A DNA stretch of 64,000 nt from Pithys albifrons albifrons (Eukaryota; Chordata; Aves; Passeriformes; Thamnophilidae): assembly GCF_047495875.1 (NCBI RefSeq), contig NC_092464.1, forward strand, positions 22,724,865-22,788,864, read 5' to 3'. A model generated the notes under the pieces. That model saw nothing but the letters and a program-made list of their open reading frames with translations. It did no database searches and was not told the origin of the DNA. How positions within the stretch are numbered: position 1 is the stretch's first letter; each line of letters starts with the position of its first letter. Shown here piece by piece: positions 51,225 to 61,800 of this stretch. Position numbers and translations under genes: made by a program.

Positions 51225-53730
51225 CTTGCTTTAAACCCAGAGGGTAAGTTTTTCAAGGATGTGCAATCTCATAAGACTGAGCCATTAGCTTTTCTTTTTT
51301 AAAAATATATTTTGCCATGGAGCAAACTCATAGTCTTGTTTTTTAGCATTGAAAAAAAAAGGCAAGGTCTTTTTTCCATGTCTTTATGCATTTTTCATGT
51401 CTGGTAAGTCCCATGATTATTATGAAACCAGATATTTTTTCATTTAGGTATGTTGTAATTTCTTTCTCTTTTTTTTTGTTTTTTTCTTCCAAGTGATTCC
51501 ATTATGAACTTGTAGACAGAGTTAAGCTTTTTGTTATTTGCCCTCAAACCAAGAAATTGAAGTGAGATGAAATCAGAATAACATGAGTTTAAAGTTTTAT
51601 GTATTAAAATAAATAGGAAACATTTTTTGCCTATTAGGTTGATGGCAGAAGTAAAATTAAATTCAGCCAAAGAGTACAGAAAAGCAAGATTAAATCTGTA
51701 ATGCACTGTGGTTTGTGAGTAGAAAAGAATGATTCCTGCATATGTTTTACAGCATCTGAGTGGAAAAACTCGTTCTGCAGCTTCGGATAGGAAATACAAT
51801 CAGTGAAGCTGAAGCCAGGCATGTATTTATCTTAAATTAATCATTCTCCAAGCAGTCAGTTGATACCCTAGTGCTGTGTGCCATCCTTTTTACATTCATA
51901 CAGCACACATTAAACCAAAGTACTGTTATTTTAGGAGCTGAAATATATTGCAGCACACAGATTGTAAATGTTTAAAAATACACACTCTTTATGTTCAGTT
52001 GGCAGTTGAACGGTATTAATATTTTTCTTTTAATACTTAAAATTATTAGACACTTGGAAACAGATATACTTGCAAAATTCATACATTTTTCACAAATATA
52101 AAAATTAGTTTTAAGATCTTTCAATACAGAAGAATGAAAAGAAGCTACATGTATATTTCAAACCAGAATGTTTTTTAGTTTTTGCCTTTTAATTCAATGA
52201 AATTCACTTTTGAGTTTCTCCAACATGCTGACAAGCAAAAATCTAATAGTTATTTCTAGTTTTTGAATTTACTGGGTACTGGATAAGCTGGGTCTGAATC
52301 TCACGATCTCGATTGAATAACAGAGGGGAAGTAATTATTTTTTTGATGGTTCATTTTGAATGCATATAGTTTAATTCCAGAACAGAATAATGCAGGCAAT
52401 AGCAATAGTAAAGGGAAACCTGCCTTTGAGGCACAGATTCTCCAAAGCATTTATATTTTAATTTCATTCTAGGACAGAGCCTGAGATTTTGTTAGATTTG
52501 ACCTCAAATGTCATAAGAGCAAATGAAATGAAAAGAGAATTTACTGTTTCCTACTGCAGATGTAGTAATTAGAAGAAACTAAAGAGAAGAGAGTCAGTCA
52601 TTATACAAAAAGGAGGAAATGAAGCAGGCAACATTTTTTCTTAAAGCATTATTTTTTTTTCTCCTAAGTGTTGATGATATCTGACAGTAATTGCCTACAA
52701 CCAAAAGTACTGCAACTGGAATCTTATTTATTCTTGTTGATTCTCATTGCACCTTTTTTTATTCTTCCTCCTCCAAGTGTTCTGTTTTTCTGGTTTTAAA
52801 TCAAATCTACTTAAGAAAAAAAAAAAAGAAGTATGATTTAGAAGTCCTAAATGGCAACTTTTTAACATGGTTTTATATTTTAATATCTTCAATAGCCTTC
52901 ATGTTATCTGTGCCACACAGTACATATAATAGACAAATTCTTGTTTTGCAGCAAAGTCTGCATTTGAACTCTGCAAACTCTCATAGACTATTTGCTCTCT
53001 TCGTATGCTGACCACTCCTCAAACATGCATGCTGTAGCAGTTCTGAAGGACTTGCCACCCCCAACTGTAAGCTGAGCTATGAAGTGACTTCTTATCTGCT
53101 GTTATATGGTGGCTTAAACTAAATTGACATCCTGTGTATTGCAATGCAGGTAAGAGTACATTCCCTATCTGCATTCCCACCTATTTGAGAGGTGCCAACA
53201 TGTAAGTAGTGTGCAGTCACAGCTTAAGTCATTATTTCTGAAGCAGATATTTTGACATTAATGTTTCCCCAGGACAAATGCTAGATGCCAGCACAGAAAC
53301 AGACAATTCATTTCTGCGTGATGAAAACAGGAAAAAAGCATTTGAAATCACCTCGAGGTGTTCAGGATGCTGGTCTGACCTCTGGCATACGTAAGAAAAG
53401 ACTTGCTGTCACTCACCCCAGGCACAAACCCTGTGCTTGAAATACCAAGGACTGCTGTGGGGTCACTGTGGTTGGTCTGAGCTCCTGACTGCAGAGAGGC
53501 TGTCCTGCTGCAATGCTCAGATCATTCTCTCTCTCCTCAGAACTCAAGTTATGCAGTACAAGTACTTAGTTATTTTCTTCTTGTATGATGAATTGGAGGC
53601 TAGATAAACAATAGTAAAAACAATCCAAATTAACCATGATAGTGGTCAACGTTTAAACAAACCTGCCTGGTCACCTTCTTAAATCAAGAGACAAACTTTT
53701 AATTTAATGACCTGGTTTTTAACCTTGTAG
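51225..53730. other. Intronic AT-rich stretch
   Basis: No exon or named repeat is seen. Several A- and T-runs occur. Confidence 0.4.
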
Positions 53731-53785
53731 GAGAGATTTAGACTTGACATTTGGAAGCATTTCTTTACTGAGAGAATGGTCTGAC
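53731..53785 (+). mobile_element. Short CR1 fragment
   Basis: 'gagagatttagacttgacatttggaagcatttctttactgagagaatggtc' resembles the CR1 segment just upstream of its 3' UTR ('agatttagattggatattaggaagaatttcttcac'). It is only about 55 bases long. Confidence 0.5.
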
Positions 53786-55241
53786 TTATGAAGATCTACT
53801 TGCTCAAAAGAGAGCAATAATTTGAACCATTTTACCAGACTTGGGACTTTTGAAGAAAGACTTAAAGGGAAATGCTGGCATACCTAACAGTGGCAGTCTT
53901 GAATGGACCTACTAAGAGGTAATGGGTTTCGGAAGTCTACAAAGTGTTATTGCTAACAGTGGTGCAAAGAACAACCTTTTGTTTTACAACTCAGGGAAAT
54001 TCCTTACCCATTGGTAGAATGAAAATCACTTTTTTCATGTGCCTACAAGCAAACTTTGGTTTTTTGTGATGAAAACATAGATTGAATGGGTTTTGCCTAC
54101 TGATGACACTTAAAAAGCAAAGGTAGATATTTAGAAGTACTTTTTACTAGCAAGAATACCCTTGTCTCTGTGTCTATTTGTACTCTATAGAATGAAAAAT
54201 ACACACCTACATGCTCTTTGATGCATACAGGACATAATGTACATAGAAGATTGCAGTATGTCAAAGCAAGACAAGGTTCTGCAAGACTAGGGAGCTTACA
54301 TAGCTCAAGTTAGAGTAACTGCATGGCCATAGTAAAGTCCTGCATTTCCAGGGCAACAGCTTATGAAGTTTTAGCAGAATTTCTATATTAATTGAAGACT
54401 TTTTCCTTGTAAATCTCTGAAGTGTAAATGAAGGCCTGTTCTATCAATAGCTAGAAGTGAAAAGAAAGCTTAGACAAATTTGCTTCAAGTTTTAATTTCA
54501 GCTGTGAAAGTCATTCATAATTTTACACTTGTAGGGGAGGCAAGGCAAGGTTTATTTTTAAAGCACCATAGTTACTTTTTGTCCTCTGCTATGTACCTTT
54601 TAGACAAGCACAAGGTAAGGCTTTATACATCCGCAGCCTAATTTTCAGAACCAGTGAGCATCATGGATTTTTGTGACAACATCTGGAGCTATATGTCTTA
54701 ACGTCTCTGAAAAATCAGGCCTTCAGATGTTATTGCTTCTTTTCCCCAGGCAAATTGTCTCAGAGTGCCTCACAAAATGAATGAGAAGCACAGAGTGCTG
54801 CAGTTCAATTTGTACTAACATTTATGTCTTTTGAATGTCAGGATGGCTTTTTAAATGTTTCCTCATAAAACTAAGTCCACTGTCAACAATATTCCCCACT
54901 CTGATTAGAGAAAGTACTTTACAGCTTAAAAAAACCCTAAACCAAGCAGAGAGCTGTCAGAGTTTCCGAAGAAAATATGTGAAACCAGCTCAGCTTTTCT
55001 CTGAGCTATAGAAAAGGTATGGTGTAGTTAAGTGTGTGTATGAGATTGTATGTGGCCAGACTTTGCGAACAAAGATTTGGGAAGGGCTCTGCCCACATGG
55101 GTGTGCCCTTCCAGCCTGCAGTGGATTTTATTTTTAGGTGAGGCACAGCATGCACAGAACTGGCCCCACCGTTTAACTCCTAAGGTCCATTTGCCATGGC
55201 TGAGCGAGCTTGGACAGTGACAGTGAAGTCCTCAGGACTGT
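53786..55241. other. Intronic stretch
   Basis: No exon or named repeat is seen. Confidence 0.4.
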
Positions 55242-55310
55242 CTGTAGCACCCAGTACTAGCCAGGGCTGACCCTGCTGAGCATCCAAGATCTGATGGGAT
55301 TGGATGGCAG
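55242..55310 (-). repeat. 5S-rRNA-derived segment (internally deleted)
   Basis: On the - strand it reads 'ccatccaatcccatcagatcttggatgctcagcagggtcagccctggctagtac' followed by 'tgggtgctacag'. It keeps the order of the 5S rRNA internal control region: CATCAGATCT, then the A-box-like GCTCAGCAGGGTCAG, then CTGGCTAGTAC. About 28 bases between TAGTAC and GGGTGCT of the normal 5S are missing. It is not a functional 5S gene. Confidence 0.8.
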
Positions 55311-55333
55311 GGAGGCATTTAACTGCCAGAGAC

Positions 55334-55406
55334 GGTCCCCACTGAGACTCAAACTCAGGTCCTTGGGATTCAGAGTCCAGAGTGCTCTCCTTTACACCGC
55401 AGGACC
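55334..55406 (-). tRNA. tRNA-Gln(CTG)-like unit, degenerate
   Basis: A 73-base unit on the - strand folds as a tRNA. The acceptor GGTCC pairs with the terminal GGACC, the D stem GTGT pairs with GCAC, the anticodon arm is CTGGA-CTCTGAA with anticodon CTG (Gln), and the T stem CTGAG pairs with CTCAG around a B-box-like loop. The 3' side of the anticodon stem is TCCCA instead of the expected TCCAG, giving two mismatches, and one extra base sits before the acceptor. It is therefore a pseudogene or the head of a SINE. The A box and B box are partly kept. It lies 24 bases upstream, on its own strand, of the 5S-like segment. Confidence 0.75.
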
Positions 55407-55479
55407 ACCCCTCAGTGTGTATGAGGTCAGTGAGGCAAGGTTTTGATAGTCAAGGTGTTACAGAGGGGGCTTCTGTGCA

Positions 55480-55900
55480 AAGCTGCAAGAAGCTTCCCTC
55501 ATGTCCACCAAAGCCAATACCAGCCAGCTCCAAGACAGAGCCCCCGCTGGCCAAGGCCCAGCACATTGGCGACAGTGGTAGCATCTCTGGGATAATGCAG
55601 ATAAGAAGGGGGAAAGAAGTTGCTGCAAAACAGCAGCTGCAGCCAGATGAGAGAGGAGTGAGAATATATAAGAAACAAGTCTGCAGACACCAAGATGAGT
55701 GAAGAAGCAGAAGGACAATGTGCTCCAGGTGCTAGAGCTGAGACTGCCCTGCAGCCACTGGTGATGCAGGATGTCCCCTTGCAGCCCATGGAGGTCCACA
55801 ATGAAGCACAGATTCACCTGCAACCCATGATGGACTCCATGCCAGAGCAGATGGATTCCTGAAGGAGGTTGTGACCCTTCCAGACTCCCCTGTTGAAACT
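55480..55900 (+). mobile_element. Avian interspersed repeat, LTR- or promoter-like (family not fixed)
   Basis: A GC-rich block with 'ccccgctggccaaggccc', 'ggcgacagtggtagcatctctgggataa', 'aagaagggggaaagaagttgctgcaaaacagcagctgcagcc', 'agaatatataagaaacaa' (a TATA-like site near 55664) and 'gcagacaccaagatgagtgaag'. I remember similar sequence as widespread in bird genomes, but I cannot name the family or verify copy number. It ends in a region with CTGCAGCCC-type imperfect repeats. Confidence 0.5.
55695..55862 (+). other. Small ORF with LQP repeats inside the avian repeat (55 codons)
   Basis: ATG at 55695 with A at -3 opens 55 codons to a TGA at 55860-55862. The peptide starts MSEEAEGQCAPGARAETALQ and repeats LQP at residues 19-21, 29-31 and 42-44, followed by L or M. 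It is acidic and methionine-rich, and no known domain is recognised. It starts about 30 bases after the TATA-like site of its repeat. It could be the start of a repeat-encoded peptide or a chance frame in a tandem-repeat tract. Confidence 0.35.
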
Positions 55901-58568
55901 GTTTTGCCTGTGATGGTAATCAGTGAGTGATCTCTCCCTGTCCTTATCTTGACCCAGCAGCCTTTCATGATAGGCATGCATGTTTTTCTCTCTCACCACC
56001 TGTGGACAAGAAAAGGGTAGATGGAGCTTCCTTTGGTCAGTATTTGTAAGTAGAGCACTGTGTGACTTTTCATACTAATTTCTCCTCATAATTTGATCCC
56101 TTTGATCACAGTGGATTTTTTTTTGGTTGATTGGTTTTCTCTTTGTTTTAAGGAAAGAGTAAAGGAATTCTTTATGAATAACTCTTCCTGTAAAGTCTTC
56201 CTAGTCCAGGTTTTGTTGTTTGGTTTTTTCTTTTTTTCAGGAAATCAAACAGTTTCCTCAACAGGAATGCTCAACAGATGCTTCAGGAGGTGGTAGGCTC
56301 TCCAACTGTCCTAAGGTTGTGATTCCCTGAAGAAAGATGAGAAGTTCTGACTTCTGCATTCTGCTCAAGTCAGTGCCATCCATGCAGTGATACATATATA
56401 AGCCCTCTGCTTTCTGTTAAGGGGCAAAGAAAAAAGTCAGTTATCCCAAAATCCATGCAAAATATCTTTTTCTGATATAGATTAGGGTTTACTAGTTTAC
56501 TTGGAAGTTTATTTACTTGTGCTTGTTTTGGCAGTGACTTTATTGCACAGATAAGTGCAGTACCTCCTCTAGGGTAGCATTCACATTTCCCTGTCTGGGA
56601 AGCAATATATCACATGTCTTTGGTATGATTTATCTAAGAATAGTTTTCATCTCAAGTATGTCAAAGCCTTTGGTGCAGAAACTTGAATGTCATGGTGCAA
56701 TCATGCCCATATCATGGAATGGTCCACTGGAATATTGTATTGTATAAAGTCTGTCTGCTATTGTCTGGCCATTGTCCAGAAAATGTTTTCCATTAAATGA
56801 TCAGTGTAATAGTTGTTTCCATTTTCTCTCTTTCTTTCAAATGAGCACTTTATGTCCTGGTACCCTTTGCTGTCAAAAGTCTTCCACTTCTTATTCTCCA
56901 AGTTCCCTCTTCTTCTGCATGCTCCTTTTCACAGCTCCATTTTAGAATACTTTCAAGTGCTGGTATCAGCACCAGTAGTAATGCTACCAGTGGTTCTGAT
57001 ACTGCTTCTGTACTGCACTAAATTTTTCACAGTGTTTCATTGTATCCAAGACATTACACCTAACAGGTCCACAAAGAATCAGGAACAGTTTTGGTGCTGT
57101 ACAAATAATCATTGCAATGGTAATTCACTTTGTTCTGGTAAGCGTCTCTGTTAATTTATTTCTTTCACATGTGATATAGTTGTTATATGTCAAGCACTAT
57201 AACAAAATCCTTGTCATTTGCAACATTCAGTTAATAATATCCTTACTCTCAAGCTTGTATCCAGAAATACATGTTTTGGCATGTGATACTTGTATCGTCA
57301 TATATATAGACATAGACTATGTAATTTGGTAAGGGTAGAGAGGGAAGAGCTCTAGAGCAACAGAGGAAAATGCAGCTGTTGGTTATATGAGTGAATACAA
57401 TGCACTTGAAGTTATGAGACTGCGTTACTCTGCTTGTGGCAAATAATGTGTAATGAATATAATGCAAATGTTGTACAAAGGAAAAACTGAACAATAACAC
57501 AATCGTATAACTTCAGTGCAACACTAAGCAGCCACACAACTGAATAAAACAGGCAGAAAGAATTATTCACTGGTACATTAGTGCCTGTGCAAGGGCAAAA
57601 TTAGCAGGATTAGGGGAAGAGGGGGAAGCTCACACCCTTTGTGAATTTCTCTGGCAAGGGGAATACCATATTATGATTTCTTTTGTCAAAAAGGACTAAG
57701 GTTCAATCTGAAATTCTCAAAAAATATCATCACATCAATTTAGGAGAATTAGAGAAACTTGGTAAAGGTAGTACTAATCAATTTATGATGTTGGAAAAAA
57801 ACAAATAATGTTTTTGTTCAGGGTCTTGGGAGAAGGTGTGCCTGGAATGTTTCTGCAGACAAACCTAAGGCATAAGTGGATTTAGCCAGTGGGGCAGTTA
57901 GAAAAACCAAAACATCCACCATGTGCCCAGTCAACTGAACTCAATGGACACTTCTTGGTTGAGCTCTCCAAAAAATGGGAAGTGCTTCTTTCTTGTAGCA
58001 TGTGGTTGCATAGGTTAATATATGTATGGCATTGAGTCCTTTAAGAGTCTTCGTGACTAGATACACATAAAAGAATATTTGTTTATGCAGAGTCCAAGAT
58101 GGTAGGTTAAAAAAGGATGGGACAGCTATTCTTCCAGATGCAGTCTGTGTTTTGCTTTCATTTAAATGATTGCCTTCATTTAAACTATCTATGGTAATAC
58201 TGAATTATAAAGAAGGAAAAAAAGTACAGATTTATCCCCCCTTCTGAAAGTATGATTTTGAATTACAATGCTTGTGTTATCTGAGATAACGTCCATATGG
58301 CAAAAATACTAACTTAAGGGATAGAGAAATGAAACTGAGATACCCACCTGTCAAGTTTCATGAGGCATAACGATTATTGGTAGTGCACAACATAATGCCT
58401 TCAGGATGAATGGCTGCACAGAAAGATTCAGTCCCATAAAAGGGCCTATGTCTGGATGAGCCAATTCCTCGGTCCAGACAGTCAAAATTGTTATCTGTTT
58501 TTTTTTCTTTTTCTTTTTGCAGTTACTGTTTATGAAATTGAAATGAGTACTTCAAAATAACAGGAGAG
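55901..58568. other. Intronic AT-rich stretch
   Basis: No exon or named repeat is seen. A strong polypyrimidine tract ending in CAG lies at 58494-58522, shortly before the LINE fragment. Confidence 0.4.
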
Positions 58569-58853
58569 GTGAGGTGGAAAAAGGGACAGGATTCAAAAGA
58601 GGAATTTAGAAAATTGTCCAGGCATGTAGGAGGATTTGAGGAAAAGCAGCACTCAACAGGGATTGAGACTTGTCAAGGTATCAAGCAGAGTTTCTACCAC
58701 TATATTAGTAATAAAGGACTAAATGAGAACAATATGGGCCTGTTGCTAGATGGGATGGGAGAACTAGTAACAGCAGACAGAGATGTGGCTGAATTGCTCA
58801 CTGCTGTCTTTGCCTCAGTTTTCACTGACTCAGGGCTAGTGAAATGTAACTAG
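58569..58853 (+). mobile_element. LINE (CR1-like) ORF2 coding fragment
   Basis: The + strand frame of 94 codons reads like the linker just before the CR1 reverse transcriptase: 'KQSFYHYISNKGLNENNMGLL' is followed by 'ELVTADRDVAELLTAVFASVF'. This resembles CR1-type proteins ('FYRYISNK... LVTxDxEKAExLNxFFASVF', from memory). It lacks the upstream endonuclease and the downstream palm motifs, and it stops at 58853. It is an inactive remnant with its frame preserved over the fragment. Confidence 0.7.
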
Positions 58854-61800
58854 TCTGACTTTGATGACTGAAAGTTCAGGATGCAACTGATGTGAAAGGG
58901 TTTTATACTGTGAAGAAGCTCTTGCTTTCAGAAGAGGTCACCCTTAGATGTTAAGCTCACACTTACCTTTTAAATAGTGGTGTTTTGGTGGATTTTTGTT
59001 GTACAGTTGTTGGAAGATCATGGGAATATCTTAATGCTTCAGAGCCAGTACACCTTTAAAGGATGTACTTAAAGAAAAAAGCTTTAATTGTTGAAATCTA
59101 CTGTGATAAACTAAGCAGAGTATTAACATAAAAAAAATCTTGAATTTGGATTAATATTCTAATGCTGACACAATGAAAGGGTCACAGCCACAGAAACAGC
59201 TGGGAGTTAACTCACTGCTGTGCTGTGTATATTTGAATTGTCCAACCAAACTACAAAATACACTTATTTCTGAAAGCAATTTTTTCCCAATTACACTGTT
59301 CTACTTAATGCTCAGCCTATTGTCCTGCTCTGTAGTTATGTATTCTGTAATAAACATGTATTTTTGTTATTCTTTTTGGAGTATGATAAATAATGCACTT
59401 GATGTTTCAGTAAGTGTTGAAGAGGTATGTCTTCAGACACCAGTGGCATGTGGAATGTGTTCCACATGCCCAACTGAATTCAAAGGACCAACATTGTGAA
59501 TTAGTCACAGGCATAGGTGTGGAGCTAACTCAGCTTAGAGAGTCATGACTCTTGTTCTTTACTGGAGGTGACTGACTCAGCCCCAAGTTTTCTGATCAGA
59601 ATGATTGCTGTTGCAAATACACAAAAGAATAGACTCATGAAGCCTGCTGTTTAAATCAAATACAAATGATTCAGCTTCAACACACATGATAAACATATAG
59701 AGGGTTAAAATCTAATTCATACAAGTGGTGTGCTCTCAGAAAAGGTTGGGTTGAAAAGAGAGAATTTACAGGAAGAAAAGCATTTTCAAGTATAAGCAAA
59801 ATACTGGGAAATTGGCATTAAAGTCAAAGTGCAAGATAAAAACAGGAAAGAACATGTAGCAATGCATGGGAATGTAGAAAGAAGAAAGAATGAAAAAGAA
59901 GAAAAGATATTTTGGAAGGCACAGAGCTGGTGTGGGAAATGAAGACATTCACCTCATATACGTGTGCAGTTTTCTATTATTTGAAAGGCTTGCTGAGCTT
60001 TGTGTTAAAAGCAAGAATACCAGCAAAGGAAAGTTTAATCTGTTCATATGGATAAGGTTTTGAGGATTAGTTGCTCTGAAAGATGAATGCAGATCTTTTA
60101 CAAGATGTGGGCAAAAATCTGGCTTAGAACTTGAAATCCTGAAATCTGCTGTTAGACCCAAACAATCATGGCAAAACACAGGAAAATAATACAGTATCTA
60201 TTTAATGTATATTTTTAATTAAAAGAAGCCTACTTTTGTAATAGTTTGCATAGGAGTCATTAATAACTTATGCACCCTCCAGATGAACTTCTTTGTTTGA
60301 CACCTATTCAGCCGTAACTATGACAAATTACTCGCACACAAAGGCTTTTCAGTCCCTGGAAGCCCAGACTGAAGTTGAAACCGTTCATTCTTCAGCAAAT
60401 TTAAACTGACTACTTGGTCATTGCTGATGTATTTTTTAATGAAGGGGTTTTGCATGGCGAGTCTAGTCATGCTTGTTCCTTTTGTGCTTTTAGAGTGCTA
60501 ATTTTTAGCACCTACATTTCTGGGCTGAACCTAAAAACATATAAAAGGTCTTCAAAAAGTATTTAAACAAAATATCTTTTTTTAATGTATATCTCATTAT
60601 TTTCTTATGGTGTTATTTGGCAGAAGAAGCTATCTCTGAGGTCTAAACAGTATTCTGAATCCATCTTGTCTTTAGGGTTGTTCTAAACTATTACAAAAGA
60701 TGAAATGGTAAAACTAAAGCAGTATCAGCACTGATACAATCATTTGTCCCATTCCTTTTCCCTCTGGCAAAGAATTGTATTACACCACCAGCCAGTTCAG
60801 GTCTTGTAAAGGTCTGCAGCCTTGTTTTCACCTTTAAAATAATTTTTCCCTGGAAATGAATTTTGACTACTTCATTATACTTGTCAAGAAATCATTATAT
60901 TTAAGATTAGAGGCTGGAAAGCTAAAATAGCTCTGAAAGAGCAAGTGCAGGATCATTTCCAAACTTATTGATCATGAATTATACCTTAATAAACAAACAT
61001 ATCCTTTCTTCTTTCTTTGACATAATTTAGGAGTATCCAGAAAACGTTTTTATTGCTCTGCAACTCATAAATTTTTTTTCTAAAGACAAAGTTTACATTT
61101 CATTTAAGTTTACTTTTTCTCCACTTTTTAAAGTTACTTTCCACTTCAGAGGTTTTCTCATTTTGCAATTAGTATTAGAATAAGAAAGTAAGATTATGCC
61201 AAATATTTATTTTTTCAAATTGCTGCTTAAACATTTTTCCAATGTTGTGCTGTGTCAACCCCTTTGAAAAGGGGTTATTTAGTGAACTTTGCACTACCTG
61301 CCTGTAAGGTTCACTTAGGAAATTATTCTATGTGGCATAGTTTTCCTTATTTATGTATTTATTTCAAAGTGTATGAAGTCAAATCCACTTCAAAACTGCA
61401 TTGATGTTTTGTACTACTCTGTTGACTAGCACTGCCCAATATGTTTAGGAAGTTTGGTTCATAAGAGGCTAGAAATAAAGTAGTGCAGTAATCTGAAAAT
61501 TTAAGTTTAACTGCTGAGTGACAGATTTACTTGTGTTGTTTGAGGAAGTATTGAAAAGCAATGCCCAATAGTGTCTTCATATTGGTGATACTCACCATGT
61601 TCTGATGAAATGGATAACACCTTTTGGTTTTGTGTTTTATCAGTTCCCCCTTCCCCCTCCCCACCCTCCCTGCTGAGTTTTGGCTGAATGGATGAGATGT
61701 CACAACCTAGTTTTGATAATCAGAAGTAAAATAATCCATTTAAAGTTTAAAATGCTAAATTATGTATTCAAGACCAAGCTGGTTGTGGAGGTGTCCTTGT

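Noticed and set aside
55458..55999. Overlapping - strand open frames of 61-121 codons
   Set aside because: They are antisense to an interspersed repeat with low-complexity composition.
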